This document shows positions 37,706 through 50,148 of a DNA stretch of 64,000 bases, one piece after another. The notes under the pieces were generated by a model, which was given only the letters and a program-made list of their open reading frames with translations, was not told the DNA's origin and made no database searches. The translations under genes and the position numbers were made by a program. Source of the DNA: Cordia subcordata (Eukaryota > Streptophyta > Magnoliopsida > Boraginales > Cordiaceae); the NCBI GenBank assembly GCA_028554755.1, contig JAPTOF010000016.1:4873001-4937000 (forward strand), read 5' to 3'. Numbering within the stretch: position 1 is the first letter of the stretch; every line of letters starts with the position of its first letter.

Positions 37706-37755
37706 TGTGTTCAGATTTTGTGATGAAGATTGTGTTCAGACTTTGTGATGAAGAT
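37706..37755. repeat. 25-bp tandem duplication in the BI-1 leader or promoter
   Basis: The 25-bp unit at 37706-37730, TGTGTTCAGATTTTGTGATG plus AAGAT, recurs at 37731-37755 with one substitution. It lies 90-140 bases upstream of the BI-1 start codon, just downstream of a TATA-like element. Confidence 0.9.
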
Positions 37756-37768
37756 TTGAGAGTGATTT

Positions 37769-37780
37769 GTATATATATAC
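37769..37780 (-). promoter_or_regulatory. TATA-like element of BI-1
   Basis: GTATATATATAC lies about 155 bases upstream of the BI-1 start codon on the minus strand. It is symmetrical and could also be a chance TA run, but position and context fit a TATA box. Confidence 0.45.
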
Positions 37781-39099
37781 AAGGCACGTCAGAATGTTTC
37801 GTTGCTTAGCACGGGAGGTTTGGGTCACGGTTAGCTATTTCCAGGAAACTGCTCCTGGTTAGGTGGTGATCTACAATTTTGCCCCTGGTTAACAAGTTAT
37901 TTACGGGAAGAAAAAAGAACCCCTTAATTCATTGCTTTCGATAGTTGGAACCCTTCTTTGCCCTTTTACTTTTAAATAAAATAATTTAGTTTTGTATTTT
38001 AGTTAAAAATATTTGTAATTGCTTTGTTTTTCCCCTTAATCTGAAAAAAGTAGTGTTATCATCCCAAAAATTGTTGACGCAATATTTTTTTCTTATTTTA
38101 TTTTCTTTCGAGATTATCAAAAATGAAATTTTATGTGGACGACAAGGGCAAAATTGGAAACCAAAAACTCCAGAATATTCTGGTTTTATGTAGAAATTTG
38201 CTCGACTCCGCATAAGGGTCAAGTTTAGCAGATTCAAACTACGGTGCTACTAATCTACCAATTGCCCAAACGAAACAGCTCATCATTGTGCTACTTGCCA
38301 CGTAGTCTTACCAATAAACTCATGCCACGTCAACAAGATGACAGTTGGGGGTTTTAACTAACCAAAATGATCCCCCAAAAAAAAAAAAAACACTAACCCA
38401 AAATATATTCGCAGCAAATAGTTGGAAGCTCTTATGCGCATGTAAATGGGACCTTCAACACCCACTGGACTTGGATTTCTATGGTATTACGGGATTATTG
38501 GTGATGAATATTATTGAAATGTTTTTATAACATTACAATTGAACTAAAATTTAATCCAATATACTCCAGCAAATAAGAGGATATTTGATTTGTTTGATAA
38601 ATGGGTATTTTATTAAATCACAAATTATTTTACAGTGCACCACCTACTTTTTATAGAGTGACAAATGTTTGTACTCCAAGTGGCTTGTTGAAAAGCTCTA
38701 ATCACAAAAAATGCATTTTTTATTTGGAATTAATGAATAAAGTCTATGCAAATATGAACTTCGCTAGTTCTTGAATTTTGTGTTCGTAAATAATGTGTAG
38801 TTGGCTAATTCTATTGCAAGAAATAAGACACCAGGAGGAGCAAGCCCGCGACGCCCTTAGATTACTCGTGTGGCAACAAGGGCATACCTTTACAAATTGT
38901 TCTGGGATGTACAAATAGTTTTTTTCTTGCAGTACACTTTATTTCAGTACAGTATAGCAGATCAATATTGCTGACAGCACTACAAACTATTGATAAAAAT
39001 ATACAGGCAACTGTAGGTTCGAAATAGAAGATGGTTATTGATGCACTAATGTTACAAAGTCTGAATATCAGAAGCCTTTGATAGACATGGTAAGGTTTG
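37781..39099. other. Spacer between CDC7 and BI-1
   Basis: The lower end is the CDC7 3' untranslated region. Around 38205-38275 a minus-strand segment (CAATTGGTAGATTAGTAGCA, then TAGTTTGAATCTGC) faintly resembles a tRNA-derived SINE head. No gene is seen. Confidence 0.4.
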
Positions 39100-42000
39100 T
39101 CATGAGACTTCTTCACATACTTGAATCTGTTTACCTGAAAAAAGTGTAGTAGTTCCAGAGTCCGGGCTGAGGCCTTGCCTGGAGAGCCTATGCTTTCGAA
39201 CTAGATCATGGCACGGGATGAAAAATTCGTGTCTAAGAGCTTGATCCGCGCTGATCCTCAATCTTGGGTTCGCTGTCAAGCACTTGTCTATGAGATCAAA
39301 AAGTGAAGTAGGGATGAGCTCAAAGAAATCTGGCCTTCGTGTGTTCTGTTTACACCAATCTCGTAATCTTAGACATGGAAGATATTTGATATCCAACAGA
39401 TCCTGTTTCAAATAAAGTCGCTTTTAAGCATTGCTGTATATAAATGTTGGGATGTAGTTGAACAAAAATTGGATCGAATTATACCGCTGGAAATGAAGAT
39501 TCGCGGTTGTGGAGTTTGGCGACTTCCCAGAGATCTTCGGAGCCCCTCACCTTCGCTATCTCCTTTAAATTCCTGTAAAATAATTGACTGAGTTCATTGG
39601 CAAAATTAGGAGCATTTTTGTTACAAATTGTTGTTCATAAAGAAGTTTATTCTTACTGATCGGGTTCACCGCCAAAAGGTGTTCTTCCCATTATGAGGTA
39701 AAGTAAGGTGACCCCAGCAGACCAAATATCAAGCTTAGGGCCTTGATGTAAAGATCTGATCAAGACCTGAAAAGAAAAAAAAATCTTCATTAGGCTCCTT
39801 TTTGTTGAAATAATAATCAGATAATCATGCAAATGCTGGAAACTATACTGCTCGGTAAGGCAAGTCATTGCTTAAATGTCTAAGAATCTGGTGTATTTGA
39901 CAGCAATAGACTTGGCAGTTGGTGACGCACTTTGAGTCATACCACCCAAAATTTACTTATAAAATGGTGATATTATATGATTCAGTTTGCATGAAAAATA
40001 AAATAGTGCTCACTTCAGCTTGCACCAATTCGACACAAACATTTCCCCTCAAAATGTGAAGGGAAAAAAAAAAGACCTGGAAAAAGATCCCTACTAATAG
40101 CAGGTGTGAACTCCAGGAGCATATGAAAAGGAAAAACAAGTAAAGATTCTTACTTCTAGCGCCACAGTCAAGAAAAAGGGTCCCAGTGGCAAGCTATTGT
40201 TAAGATTGATTCGGTTCATGCAAACCAGTGTAGACATGCTTCCTAAGAGCTTAAACCTCTGCTGAAAATTCTCCATTAGTCAAGAATGGTTCTTATCTTA
40301 TAGTTACTTTAGATGGCTAGCCAACATTCTCAGTTGGAAAGTTTCCTCATAATTGAACATTACAGATCCATAGGGTGGAAAGCTGAAAGTCGTTCAGATC
40401 ATGCTTAGCATTCAAATACAAAATTACAAGTTTAACAAGAATGCAGAGAAATTTCAATCACTTACCTCTGGTGCCCTGAAACCCTTTGTTCCGGCACAGG
40501 GACCTTCTCGTTTTTGGTTGCCATCACCTAGCGTAAGAGAGACAGAATCACTAATTAATGACCTAAAATTTAAGTATGTTATTTAAAGTTTCGCCTAACA
40601 CAAAATGGAAAAAGTACCTTTATTTTTCAGCAATCCAGCACCAGCAACAGGAATTCCAGCAGAGCACAACGGCATGGGAGATAGGTGAACAAAATTTCTA
40701 TCCCCATTTCCGGGAGGCGCAGCAACCCTCTTTCTCTTGGAAGCAGGAACATTTTGTGCTTCGTGGCTTGCACCGTGCAATGCTTCCTGCACTAAGCTAA
40801 GCAGCTCCTTCCTCCCTTGACTTGGAATGGGTTCTCTCAATCTTTCTGCTGATGGAGTTCTATTGCTTGTAGCATCCTTCGCAGAGGTGATTCCAGACCC
40901 ATCAGCACCTTGACTTTTGATTGCATTCCTATTGCTAATATTTGTTGGATCCTTTGCGTGGTCGGTCTTTCTTTTTAGAACTTTAGGTAATAAAATGGAC
41001 TTGGAGATCTTTCCTGCCTCCTGATTCATGAGATCCAAAGTTCTTGAATTTGCGAGTTTCTTGTTTCTTGTAGGAGGAAGAGATTTGGTGCTGGGAAGAG
41101 GAACATGATTAAAACTAAAATCATTGCCTGATTTTGTTCTCTCTGCAAAAGTTCCAATCAGGTTAGTTAGTCATCCTCCACAGACGACTCATCAAGGGAG
41201 GAGGTGAAGGAAAAACTTCAAAGACAAAATGTGCACATGTTCTTTATGTTACATGACAAAATACCAGGACACATGTACAGGGCTAAACACCAATTCGTGA
41301 AATGACATATTGTTTCCTCGAACTAGTGAACTAAAGAAAGAATACACTTAATTAAGTATAAATGTGAAAAGAATGACAGCTCACCAGTGATTCCATATTT
41401 TTTGTGCAGATCCTGTGGCAATAGAACCGAGCATGAAACAGTTAGTACATGTCCAGTTTGATAACTGAACAGACATAGAACAGGACTAAGAAGCAAGAGG
41501 AAAATCAACAAGAGGAAATACTCACCATGGCAAGATTAAAATCAATAAGGTAACCCTTATTGGTCTTCCGGCAGAAGAGAAAATTTCCAGGTTTAACATC
41601 CCTATGGACAATACCCTGTAAAAATGCTGGGATATCTAAGTCTTTTGGTTCTTCACAAGAATATATATGCATTTTTTATACTTTTATCTGTTCTTACCTG
41701 TTTATGTAGACCAGCAAGGGCTTTGAACATGCAAAAGCCATACCACTGGAGCTGGAAAATATCTATTTCCCTTTTCAAGACCTTGAATTTGTGATGGAAG
41801 AAAAATTACTGAAACAATACTAATGTGATCACAAGTAACTAAGTCACTTCAAAAAGATATATCCAGTGATAATTACCTCAGGTCTGTCATGCTCAACATG
41901 CTCTAGAACAAGGCAATCAGAATTCCCGCCCTTGAAAGAGCCTTCAAATTTGATAACAAAGTTCTTCCCCCTAATATAAAGTATAACAATGCCAAGATTA

Positions 42001-45000
42001 AGTGATGAAGATGGGGCTGGGGGGGGAGCGAAGAAAAACCAGAGTACAGCTGTAGTGGACTTTACCCAAATCTTTCTAGCATCTTCACCTCATTTTGCAC
42101 ATGATGCCTGTTGGCATTCCTATGTGGACCTGCAATCAATTAAGAAACAACTTGTGATCAGAAGAGCACTTAGCTGGGAAACTAAGTCAGAGATGCTTCA
42201 AAAACATAGAGTATGGTTTCTTTTAAAAGTTAAAGATAGAGCATTTGGTTTGAGAGTAACCAGTTTGTGTACTAGTGCAATGTTGAAAATGAAAGAAATA
42301 AAAGAAATTCAGATTCAAAATAGCAGGCTAAAGAGAGAAGAAACATATCCTACATTTTATGGCAAATCTTGAACCATCACACTTTCTCCTTGCTCTGTAA
42401 ACTGTGCCATAGCCACCTGAATAAGAAATGGACACAAAAGTGACCAGTGAAAAACAGCTGTTTCTTAAATAATATAGCTCAACACAAATAAGTAACTAAA
42501 AGTTTTACCTGAGCCCTCCTCTTCTTCTACAATGTAAGATTCAAAGTTCGGGAGTTCTTTATGTTCCAGTTGTTTCTACAAAATAAGAACCTATCAGAAT
42601 TATATTATAAGCTAGATTATCCATAGTGGCAACAGTTACATGAAATATGATACAAAGAGAAAATTGGGGGCTCACATTGACAGAAATAAGAACAGAGTTT
42701 TCCCTGTTTTCTTTATATCTTTCCCTTTGCTCTTTACTATTATCGATCTCATCACAAATCTTTTTATGCTGTATGGACATTGGTTTCTTTCCTCTTTTAG
42801 GTTGCTGCTGATTCATAGGAGAATTGACAAACTTGTTCTTATCTAGCGTCTTGCAAATGGCCCGCGGTTTACAATTTAGTGCTTCATTTGGATCAATCTT
42901 TGATTTAGGTGGTGATTTCCCCAAGTGCTTCTGACTGATAGAGAACGTGTTTGCTTCAAAAATAGGCAAACCCTTCAGAGGTGTTTTTGATTTCTCTTCA
43001 TCGGGAAATGGTAATATATCAACAGCCCTAATTGTGACCTTCTCTGCCGCAACTTCCTGGGGCAACCTATCTGGTTGAGTTGCATTAGTTGAAATTTTAT
43101 CTGTACATCCTCTACATCTATCAGTATCAATCACAGGCTCCTCTACTGCTTCCTCCATTTTCCCAAGTCCAAGTACAGCTTTAGTGGCTTGAATTTGAAT
43201 CTGAGCATGACTATCTGGCATTACATTTTTGTCTGCTTCAAAGCAGGATGTAACATTGAAGTCTTTTCTACTTGAAGCATTATACTCATCATCATCAGCT
43301 TCCATGCTCACAACAGGAGTTCTTAAATTGAAAACCTGGCAAAAGGCTTGCTGATGGCATGTAGAGTCCAATGGTCTCTTCACTTCTTTTGTTTCTAAGG
43401 AAGATAAACATCTGTCGTAATCCAGCTGATATGCACAACTAAGTTCTTCCCTGTTCACACACATATCTGTGTCCTTCTCATTTTCATACACAACACTTTT
43501 CTCTCCACCGCTCAAAAATCCAGCATTGGAATTGATAACCAAGGAAGTTCTCATATTCTTTCCTTCCACTCCTTGGTAGCCAAATGCCAGAAGTGATGTG
43601 TCACTTGACCACATCTTGTTTATCTTGTCATTTAGTACATATGCCTATAAAAATAATAGGGCACCTGAATATTAAAGATAGATTTGAAGAGACACAGTAT
43701 AATTGAAAGGGAATATCGAGGAACCAAGGGCAAGAATCAACTGTTTCTTATGATAAAGAAAGGATCATAAAAATGTCAATACAATGAGACACCATAAATA
43801 GAATGTTATTTAACAAATAAAGCAACTTCTGCACAATTAGCAAGAACTGTACAGGTCACTCCTATGGGAACTCTTACAAGGAGGAAGAGACAACAGAAGA
43901 AAATCAGGCCAAGCAGGAGCACTTGTGTAGCATCTTAAGCTCTTAGCATTACTAGATTTGAGATTCTTAGAAAAGAAACCAGCAGCAAAGGAAAGCAACA
44001 TAACTTTTGATTGGAAGTTTTTTTAGCATTATCTAGGCATATCATTTTTAAACAGTCCAAAATGTTGAGACGAGGAATAGGCTTTATTTGCAAATAACTA
44101 GTAGCCACCTAAAAGATGATTAACCAAGTGCCTTTACATTCTACTTTTACTATGGTTTTCAATCAATAGACTATTTTATATTAGAAAAAAAATTAAGTCC
44201 GACAAAGTTGATCATATCAGAAACTTTGTATCACATCCTGTCAGCAACATCTAACAGCATCAGAATTCGCCTAATCATAGTAGCCCATATCTAGTGCAGT
44301 TGTCTTCCAATTATGCTGTCCAGGATCCAACTTGCCTAACTAAGACTGGTAAACTAGGAACCACAAACAGTGTTAGAATTTCTGTTCCCTCTGGTCGGTG
44401 CAGCTAATCAGAAATATACTTATAGCCAATCCTTCCGTTTTCAGATTATCTGCTAAATTATGTTCACTATCTCACTGAATGCTCTAAGAAACAAGATTAT
44501 CTGCGTTTCTCTCTCATACTTAGAGAAAGAGAGATTTGGAAAGACATCATTTTTTCTTCAAATGTTGAGATTCTAACCAAATAGATGAACCATCGAGCTC
44601 AACAAAGCCTGGTATCTACACTTAAGACTAAATACTACTACCGGAAAACATTGGAAAAGCAACAAAGCATCTTCTTCCAGCTGTGATCTCTGAACCTACA
44701 TTCAGGCACCATTTTCGAATTCTGTATCACTTTTTTATACCACTTTTTAACCAAGCAATGCTTCAAATGTGACCTCATTAACCATATTTAATTCACACAT
44801 GGATCATATTAGCTACAAAATATCTCTGAAAAACTAACCCCTACTTACTATCCAAACAGCAATTCCAGGTCACTCTCGTAATATGCATTAAAATGCATAA
44901 TCTTATTAAATGTAAATTAAGATATCTCAGATAAAACTGGATATGCTTTTGACTCCTTAACTAGTAACAAGCCAAGTGTCTACATTTTCGAAAATTTCCT

Positions 45001-45722
45001 AGAAGTCGGTACATGCTCATATAAACACATGCATATCACCTACATTCTTAGATCAAGTTCATTTGAGAAAATGCCAATAATATCGAACTTACCTGAGCAT
45101 AATCACTCTCTTTTCCACCACGGATTCGTAACAGTGCTCGATTCTCTTTCTCCTCTGCAACTCACCACCAAAAAAACAATAATTAAAAACAAAAAAAAGT
45201 CAAATTTGAAATAGAATTAAAGATAAAATATTATTAACTTTTCTCACCACAAAAATTCTCGAAAATAGCTCTCCTTTTAACGGGAGGCAGATATTCACTC
45301 TCCGATCTGATCCTCTTCCGCTTCCTATAATACGTCCGCCACTCATTTTCTGCTCCGCACACTCTCCTCGGCTCTGTGAGCTCAAATTCATACCCTAGCC
45401 GTGGCGAAAGCATGAAATTCACATCCACATTAGACACAAACTGCGCAATTGCGATGTATCCTACGCTAGAGATAGTGACGGAGAGATTTCGCGTCAGGTG
45501 CAGCGGAGAATCAGGAATTTCGCAAAGGAATTGAATGAGCTCGGGAGTTGTACGGAACAAAGTGCACTTGGAGGCGAGCTCCGCCGGTAGCACCGGGCGG
45601 CCGAGGGAGAGGAGAAGCGCGAAGATGTGCCACGCCTTTTGCGAGTCCGCGACGGCGGTTGCGGCGGTGGTGACTGGACTGAGTTGGAGAGCAGCTTGTG
45701 AGTCAGCTAGTTGAGCTTCCAT
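39100..45722 (-). CDS. CDC7: CDC7-type serine/threonine kinase, 15 exons, 1027 aa
   Basis: Exons: 45722-45248, 45154-45093, 43644-42676, 42575-42509, 42416-42354, 42129-42066, 41970-41877, 41781-41698, 41615-41526, 41412-41385, 41142-40618, 40527-40466, 39766-39657, 39572-39485, 39402-39100; the frame closes at every junction. A plant-type N-terminal extension of about 500 residues precedes the kinase domain. The P-loop is GSGGYGTVYRA (about 522-532), the lysine lies in RFAIK, and the catalytic loop is HRDVKPGNFLF (630-640). Residues 651-653 are DFN where most kinases have DFG. An insert of about 185 residues then precedes GTKGFRAPE (853-861), followed by LDIWSAGVTLLYLI. A large insert in the activation segment is typical of CDC7, the Dbf4-dependent kinase that phosphorylates MCM helicase at replication origins. 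The protein is presumably nuclear. Confidence 0.93.
43645..45092 (-). other. Intron 2 of the CDC7 gene
   Basis: A 1.45-kb spliced interval, AT-rich, with no gene, repeat or element that I can support. Confidence 0.7.
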
Positions 45723-46054
45723 GTATGACTCAGATCTGCAGTAGATACATATACATGTACATATATGTGTGTGTGTGAGAGAGAGAGAGAGATGAAATAT
45801 GTATGTATAGGTCTAGAGAGAGAGAAAAGTGAAACTGGATAGTGAGTGGGGTGAAGAGTTTGAAGGCGGGAAAAGGAGGATTTGAGAATTGGCACGTGGG
45901 AAGATCCCGCCATTTTGTTCTTGAAAAAATTGAATTGGGCTTTAAAGGTGGGATTTATATTGGGCTGATTTGGGTGTTTAGGCCCAAAAGTACTGCAAAC
46001 CCAGAAGAACATTAACCTAGCCCAATTTTTGTAGAAGTAGTTTGTTACTTAGTT
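45723..46054 (-). promoter_or_regulatory. CDC7 5' leader and promoter region
   Basis: It contains a compound microsatellite (TG then AG, about 45767-45792). A sequence GGCGGGAAAA at about 45865-45874 resembles an E2F-type site, as does CCCGCCATTTTG near 45907. E2F control would fit a replication gene, but this is motif matching only. Confidence 0.4.
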
Positions 46055-46057
46055 TTA

Positions 46058-46288
46058 GGGCCCGTTTGAATTGTCTTTATTTAAAAACACTTTTTTTAAC
46101 AACTTTTGAAAAATAATTTTTTTTAGAAGCTGAAAATTCTGGCTTCTAAGAAAATATGTATTTGAGCTTTTATCAAAATTTCAGTTTTTTTAGAAATCAA
46201 ATCAAATAGTTATTGCAAATTTAATGTAACTTTTTGAAGGAAAAAAAAAGTAATTTTATCCTGAAAAAAAGTCAATCCAAACAAACCC
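46058..46288. mobile_element. Fold-back element with TTA duplication
   Basis: The left end GGGCCCGTTTGAATTGTC pairs with the right end, complement GGGTTTGTTTGGATTGAC. It is flanked by TTA at 46055-46057 and 46289-46291. Interior arms are A/T runs with GAAAATTCTGGCTTCTAAG and its partner on the other side. Confidence 0.7.
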
Positions 46289-46291
46289 TTA

Positions 46292-47043
46292 GTTCGTTAC
46301 GGCGTCTGAATGTTAAATCAATGATGAATCTTAAATTAACTCACTTCTCAATTCATAAATTTTATACAGAAGTGTGAATATCGATGATTATAAGACTTGA
46401 ATATAGACCTTTAAGTGTACATATTTGTGTTTCATATCATATTTGAAACTCGCATAATATCGAAATAATTTTGATTTCAACTATCAATTTTTAGGACATT
46501 TAAAAAAGTTGTAAGATAGAAGTTTATTTCAAAGTCATAATCCGGTGTCTCTTCTAACTTATGGACAGCAGGGTTATCTTTTTTTCTAGGATCGTTGAAT
46601 TTCTGCATTAGTCGTGGAGATAAACTTCTTGTCGACCCTTTGAAGTTTCTTCTTGATTGTTTATACATTTCTTTATTTTAGCAAGAAAATTAAATCAATC
46701 AAACTAAACAAAATCACGTCTTAATTATTACATATATAAAGCAGAACCGATTACACCACATTGCTTCCTTCCAAATTTTTTTTGTGTACGTAAAGTTGCT
46801 AGGGAAGAATTTCTCAAAATGCGTATTCATCCACTTGAGATTTAAAAAAAGGGTTGGTTGAACTTGAAAATTCACTCGTTGAAGATTGAATAAGTAAACA
46901 ATTAAATTGGATTTGATTGGATGGTACCAAGAAATCAAGTGCTACCTCCCCTTTCTCATTGAATTAACCAATCGACACGCTATCGGACATTTATTTTGAA
47001 TTCGATAATTTTCATAAAAAAATTTTGACATATTTTATTTATT
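46292..47043. other. Spacer beside the plastid insertion
   Basis: AT-rich, with no gene or repeat recognised. Confidence 0.5.
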
Positions 47044-47345
47044 ATGAGAACCAATCCTACTACTTTTGGTTCTGGGGCTTCCGTCCTACTACTTCTGGTT
47101 CTGGGGTTTCCGCGCTTGAAAAAAAAAACCTGGGGCGTATCGTCCAAATCATCGATCCGGTACTAGATGTCATCTTTTCGAGGGGCAAGATGCCTAATAT
47201 TTATAATGCCCTGGTAGTTAAAGGTCGAGATACTGTTGGTCAACCAATTAATGTGACTTGTGAGGTACAGCAATTATTAGAAAATAATCGAGTTAGAGTT
47301 GTAGCTATGAGTGCTACAGATGATCTAATGAGGGGAATGGAGTGT
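47044..47345 (+). pseudogene. Nuclear copy of the plastid atpB 5' coding end
   Basis: Residues read from this stretch ([53 protein letters not shown] and [14 protein letters not shown]) match the N-terminal region of the plastid ATP synthase beta subunit. The original ATG is at 47044. A 29-bp segment (47056-47084) is repeated at 47085-47113, which throws the start codon out of frame with the rest. Several substitutions alter conserved residues. Similarity stops just after ATGGAG, where a stop follows. It is a non-functional nuclear plastid insertion of about 300 bp. Confidence 0.88.
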
Positions 47346-48587
47346 CTGTTCCTATAATACTAACATGTGTTTTTTGTACATTAACAAAGAAAGATCTTTG
47401 TAAATCAAAAAGGAAAAAACTAATCTCTTACATTAAAAGATGCTCAATAAATAATGAAATTGTATCAATTTACATCATTTATGATTTTTATTTCTAAACT
47501 TATTAGATTTTACAAAATATGAAAGTTGTAAAATGTTGAAAATTTAATATGACAATATATTTATGTTTTATCCCTCACGTTAATTGTCAAAATTGACTAT
47601 TAACAATAAAACATAAAAATATTCATTTCCTGCGTGCATCACACAGGTGGCACACTATTTAAATTATGCATTGTGAATTCAATTAACATATTTCATAATT
47701 GTCTTTTCTTATATTATTGGATACTTTCAATATTATTCTAATGAGATTTACTTTAATTATTTTAAACATTATATATACATAAAATTATATTTTACTTCCC
47801 CTTCATTGCATGGGGAAAGACTATTTCTCCATACAGGAGTATCTGCTGTTCGTTTAAGTACACTTACAAACAAAAATATAATTAGGTGATACGATAAAAA
47901 AGTTTCAAAAAGCGTGTATTTAGCGATTAATTTTTGAATTTAGAGACCTATTTGAGCTGTAGCTAAAACGGCTTTCTAGTAGTGTGAGACTAGATTTTTG
48001 CTGTGATAATATTGTTAGTTTTTTCAAGTTTTGTCTACCATAGAGGCAAACCCATGATATTTTTATTACTGAAGTTAAACTTAAATAATAACCAAGTTAG
48101 TTCGACGATAAAATTAATAAGAGCCAAGTAGTTTTTAACTTTTACTGGCTAAACACAACAAAAAAATATGAAGAGATTTTTGAACGACAACGTTTGGCTA
48201 GTTGGCTTGTCAAAAATGACACATTTCTCCATTACTACATATTCTTTTTTTTTTTTTTTTAATGCTAATTGAACATATTACATTTGAAAAAGTAAACAAG
48301 TGTTTTACAAGCAAAATTCATACAACTGAATCTTTAACAAGCAAAATTCTGCAGCAATTATAAGAAGATTTTTATCATATGAAGATACCAGAAACATTTG
48401 TAAGAAGATCTTATCATATGAACTGAATCATCAACAAGCAAAATTCTTCAACAATCAATTTACAAGGAGAGAACAGAACAACCAAAATTATTTTACCTTG
48501 GACAAAATGCTAGAGAATTATACAATGATATTGAAAAGGAAAAAGAAAAAAGAATTTGTTTCCCAGGATTGTGAATCAAACTATGAG
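47346..48587. other. Spacer with a CACTA-like end fragment
   Basis: AT-rich. The only structure seen is the possible CACTA-type terminus at 47900-47984; the top end is the VAP27 3' untranslated region. Confidence 0.5.
47900..47984 (-). mobile_element. Possible CACTA-type transposon end fragment
   Basis: On the minus strand the segment begins CACTACTAGAAAGCCG, the style of plant CACTA termini. Subterminal sequence TAGCTACAGC and TAAATTCAAAAATTAATCGC follows. No matching second end or transposase was found nearby. Confidence 0.4.
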
Positions 48588-50112
48588 TTATTCTGCAGAA
48601 GATGATGACAACAATTTTAGAAGGAAACCGGCTGTGATCCCAATGAGTCCCACCAGAAGTGCAAATTTCAAGGAGAATCCTGCATCGCTTTTCCGATTCC
48701 TTCGTCTCCTCAGAAGATCCTGCATTGCAAAAAGAATGATTGGATGGATATGCAACAAATGAAATCTTTACAAGAAATAAGAATTTGAATCATCAAATGG
48801 ATATGCAACGATTGAAATCTTCAAGAGAAAAAGGAATTTCAATGATCCCAGAGTCATTAATCTGATGCCCCGTGATGTAAAAAAATCATAGCCTACGCTT
48901 AGAAACGCTCAACTGTGGCACGGTTAATTCAAATTCTTGCTGGTGATAGTAAGAGGGGGGGGGGTGGAAGAGCAGCCTTTAAAGACATTTTATTTGAATT
49001 CTCTGCCGCAAGCGAACTCCATCTTTTGTCACTCCCCATCTCCACAAGGCCGCTATTGCCTGACAGGCTTTCAAGAACATTGCCCATCCCATAGGCGAAG
49101 CGCCCTTACACCCTCCTACTAGCATAATTTGGATCTGTCAAGCTTGCTTGTTCTTGGCAAAGGAGATGTTTTCTAGGCTTTTACTTGACTAGCAAGTGCA
49201 CAGAGAACAAAAAAGAAGGGATACTTCATATATATTGTAAACTTCCTCCTCTGTTTTTTCTGTAGTCAAAACAATTGACCGAGGAATATGCAATCCAAAT
49301 GAAGAAAGCAATATATGACCATAACTTCACAAACTTAAATAGCTAATGTATGACTCAGCGTTCATGTTGGAACAAATTGTTTCTGGAAAGAAATCTACTA
49401 AAGCACTAACCAGTTCCTGTTGCAGCTGCTGTGTTCGTTGGACGGCTGCATCCCTTTCATCTTTAAGGCGCTGCAAAGCCTGATATTTTGTTCCCAAGAA
49501 TAAATGCTTGAATATGATAATCAAAAGGTATTAAACTTGACATTGATTATATATATATGTATATATACATAATAGTGAGCTACAAGCATCAACACTGTTA
49601 ATGTTATCACATGCTTGAAATCCTAAAAGTTAAATCAAGCAAAGGAGCGAAAACGGAGAAATGCAATCAACACAGGAACAAGCAGTTTCGCCATACAGAA
49701 AAGTTTAACGCAACACCAGTTAAAGAGAATCTCCCTTGCGTGTTATTTCAAAATCAAGAACATATTGAAAACCTTCAAGATTAGTAGGCTTAAAGGGTGT
49801 TTGGCTTTGCTTATAAGCACCTAAACAGTAAAAAGCATGTGCCTGAGTGCTTTTTTCTAAGTGCTTATAAGCACCTAAAATAAGCAAAGCCAAACACCCT
49901 CTTAATGATTCTTAGGCTATACAGCTTGTTCACGCAGCAGAGCAGAAACATCAATATCATGCTGATTCCTCAAACCAAAAGGAACATGAAAAATTTTCTA
50001 AGCTTACACGTATAACACCAAATTGTAGCTAGAAAATAGATGCCAGAAAGAACATACAACATCTACAAGTTATATTCGTATTAGATTAATCTCGACACTT
50101 CATACCAGGTTC

Positions 50113-50148
<36 letters not shown>

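Noticed and set aside
41989..42372. 127-codon plus-strand open frame
   Set aside because: It is antisense to CDC7 exons 5 and 6 and the neighbouring introns, whose minus-strand coding is unambiguous.
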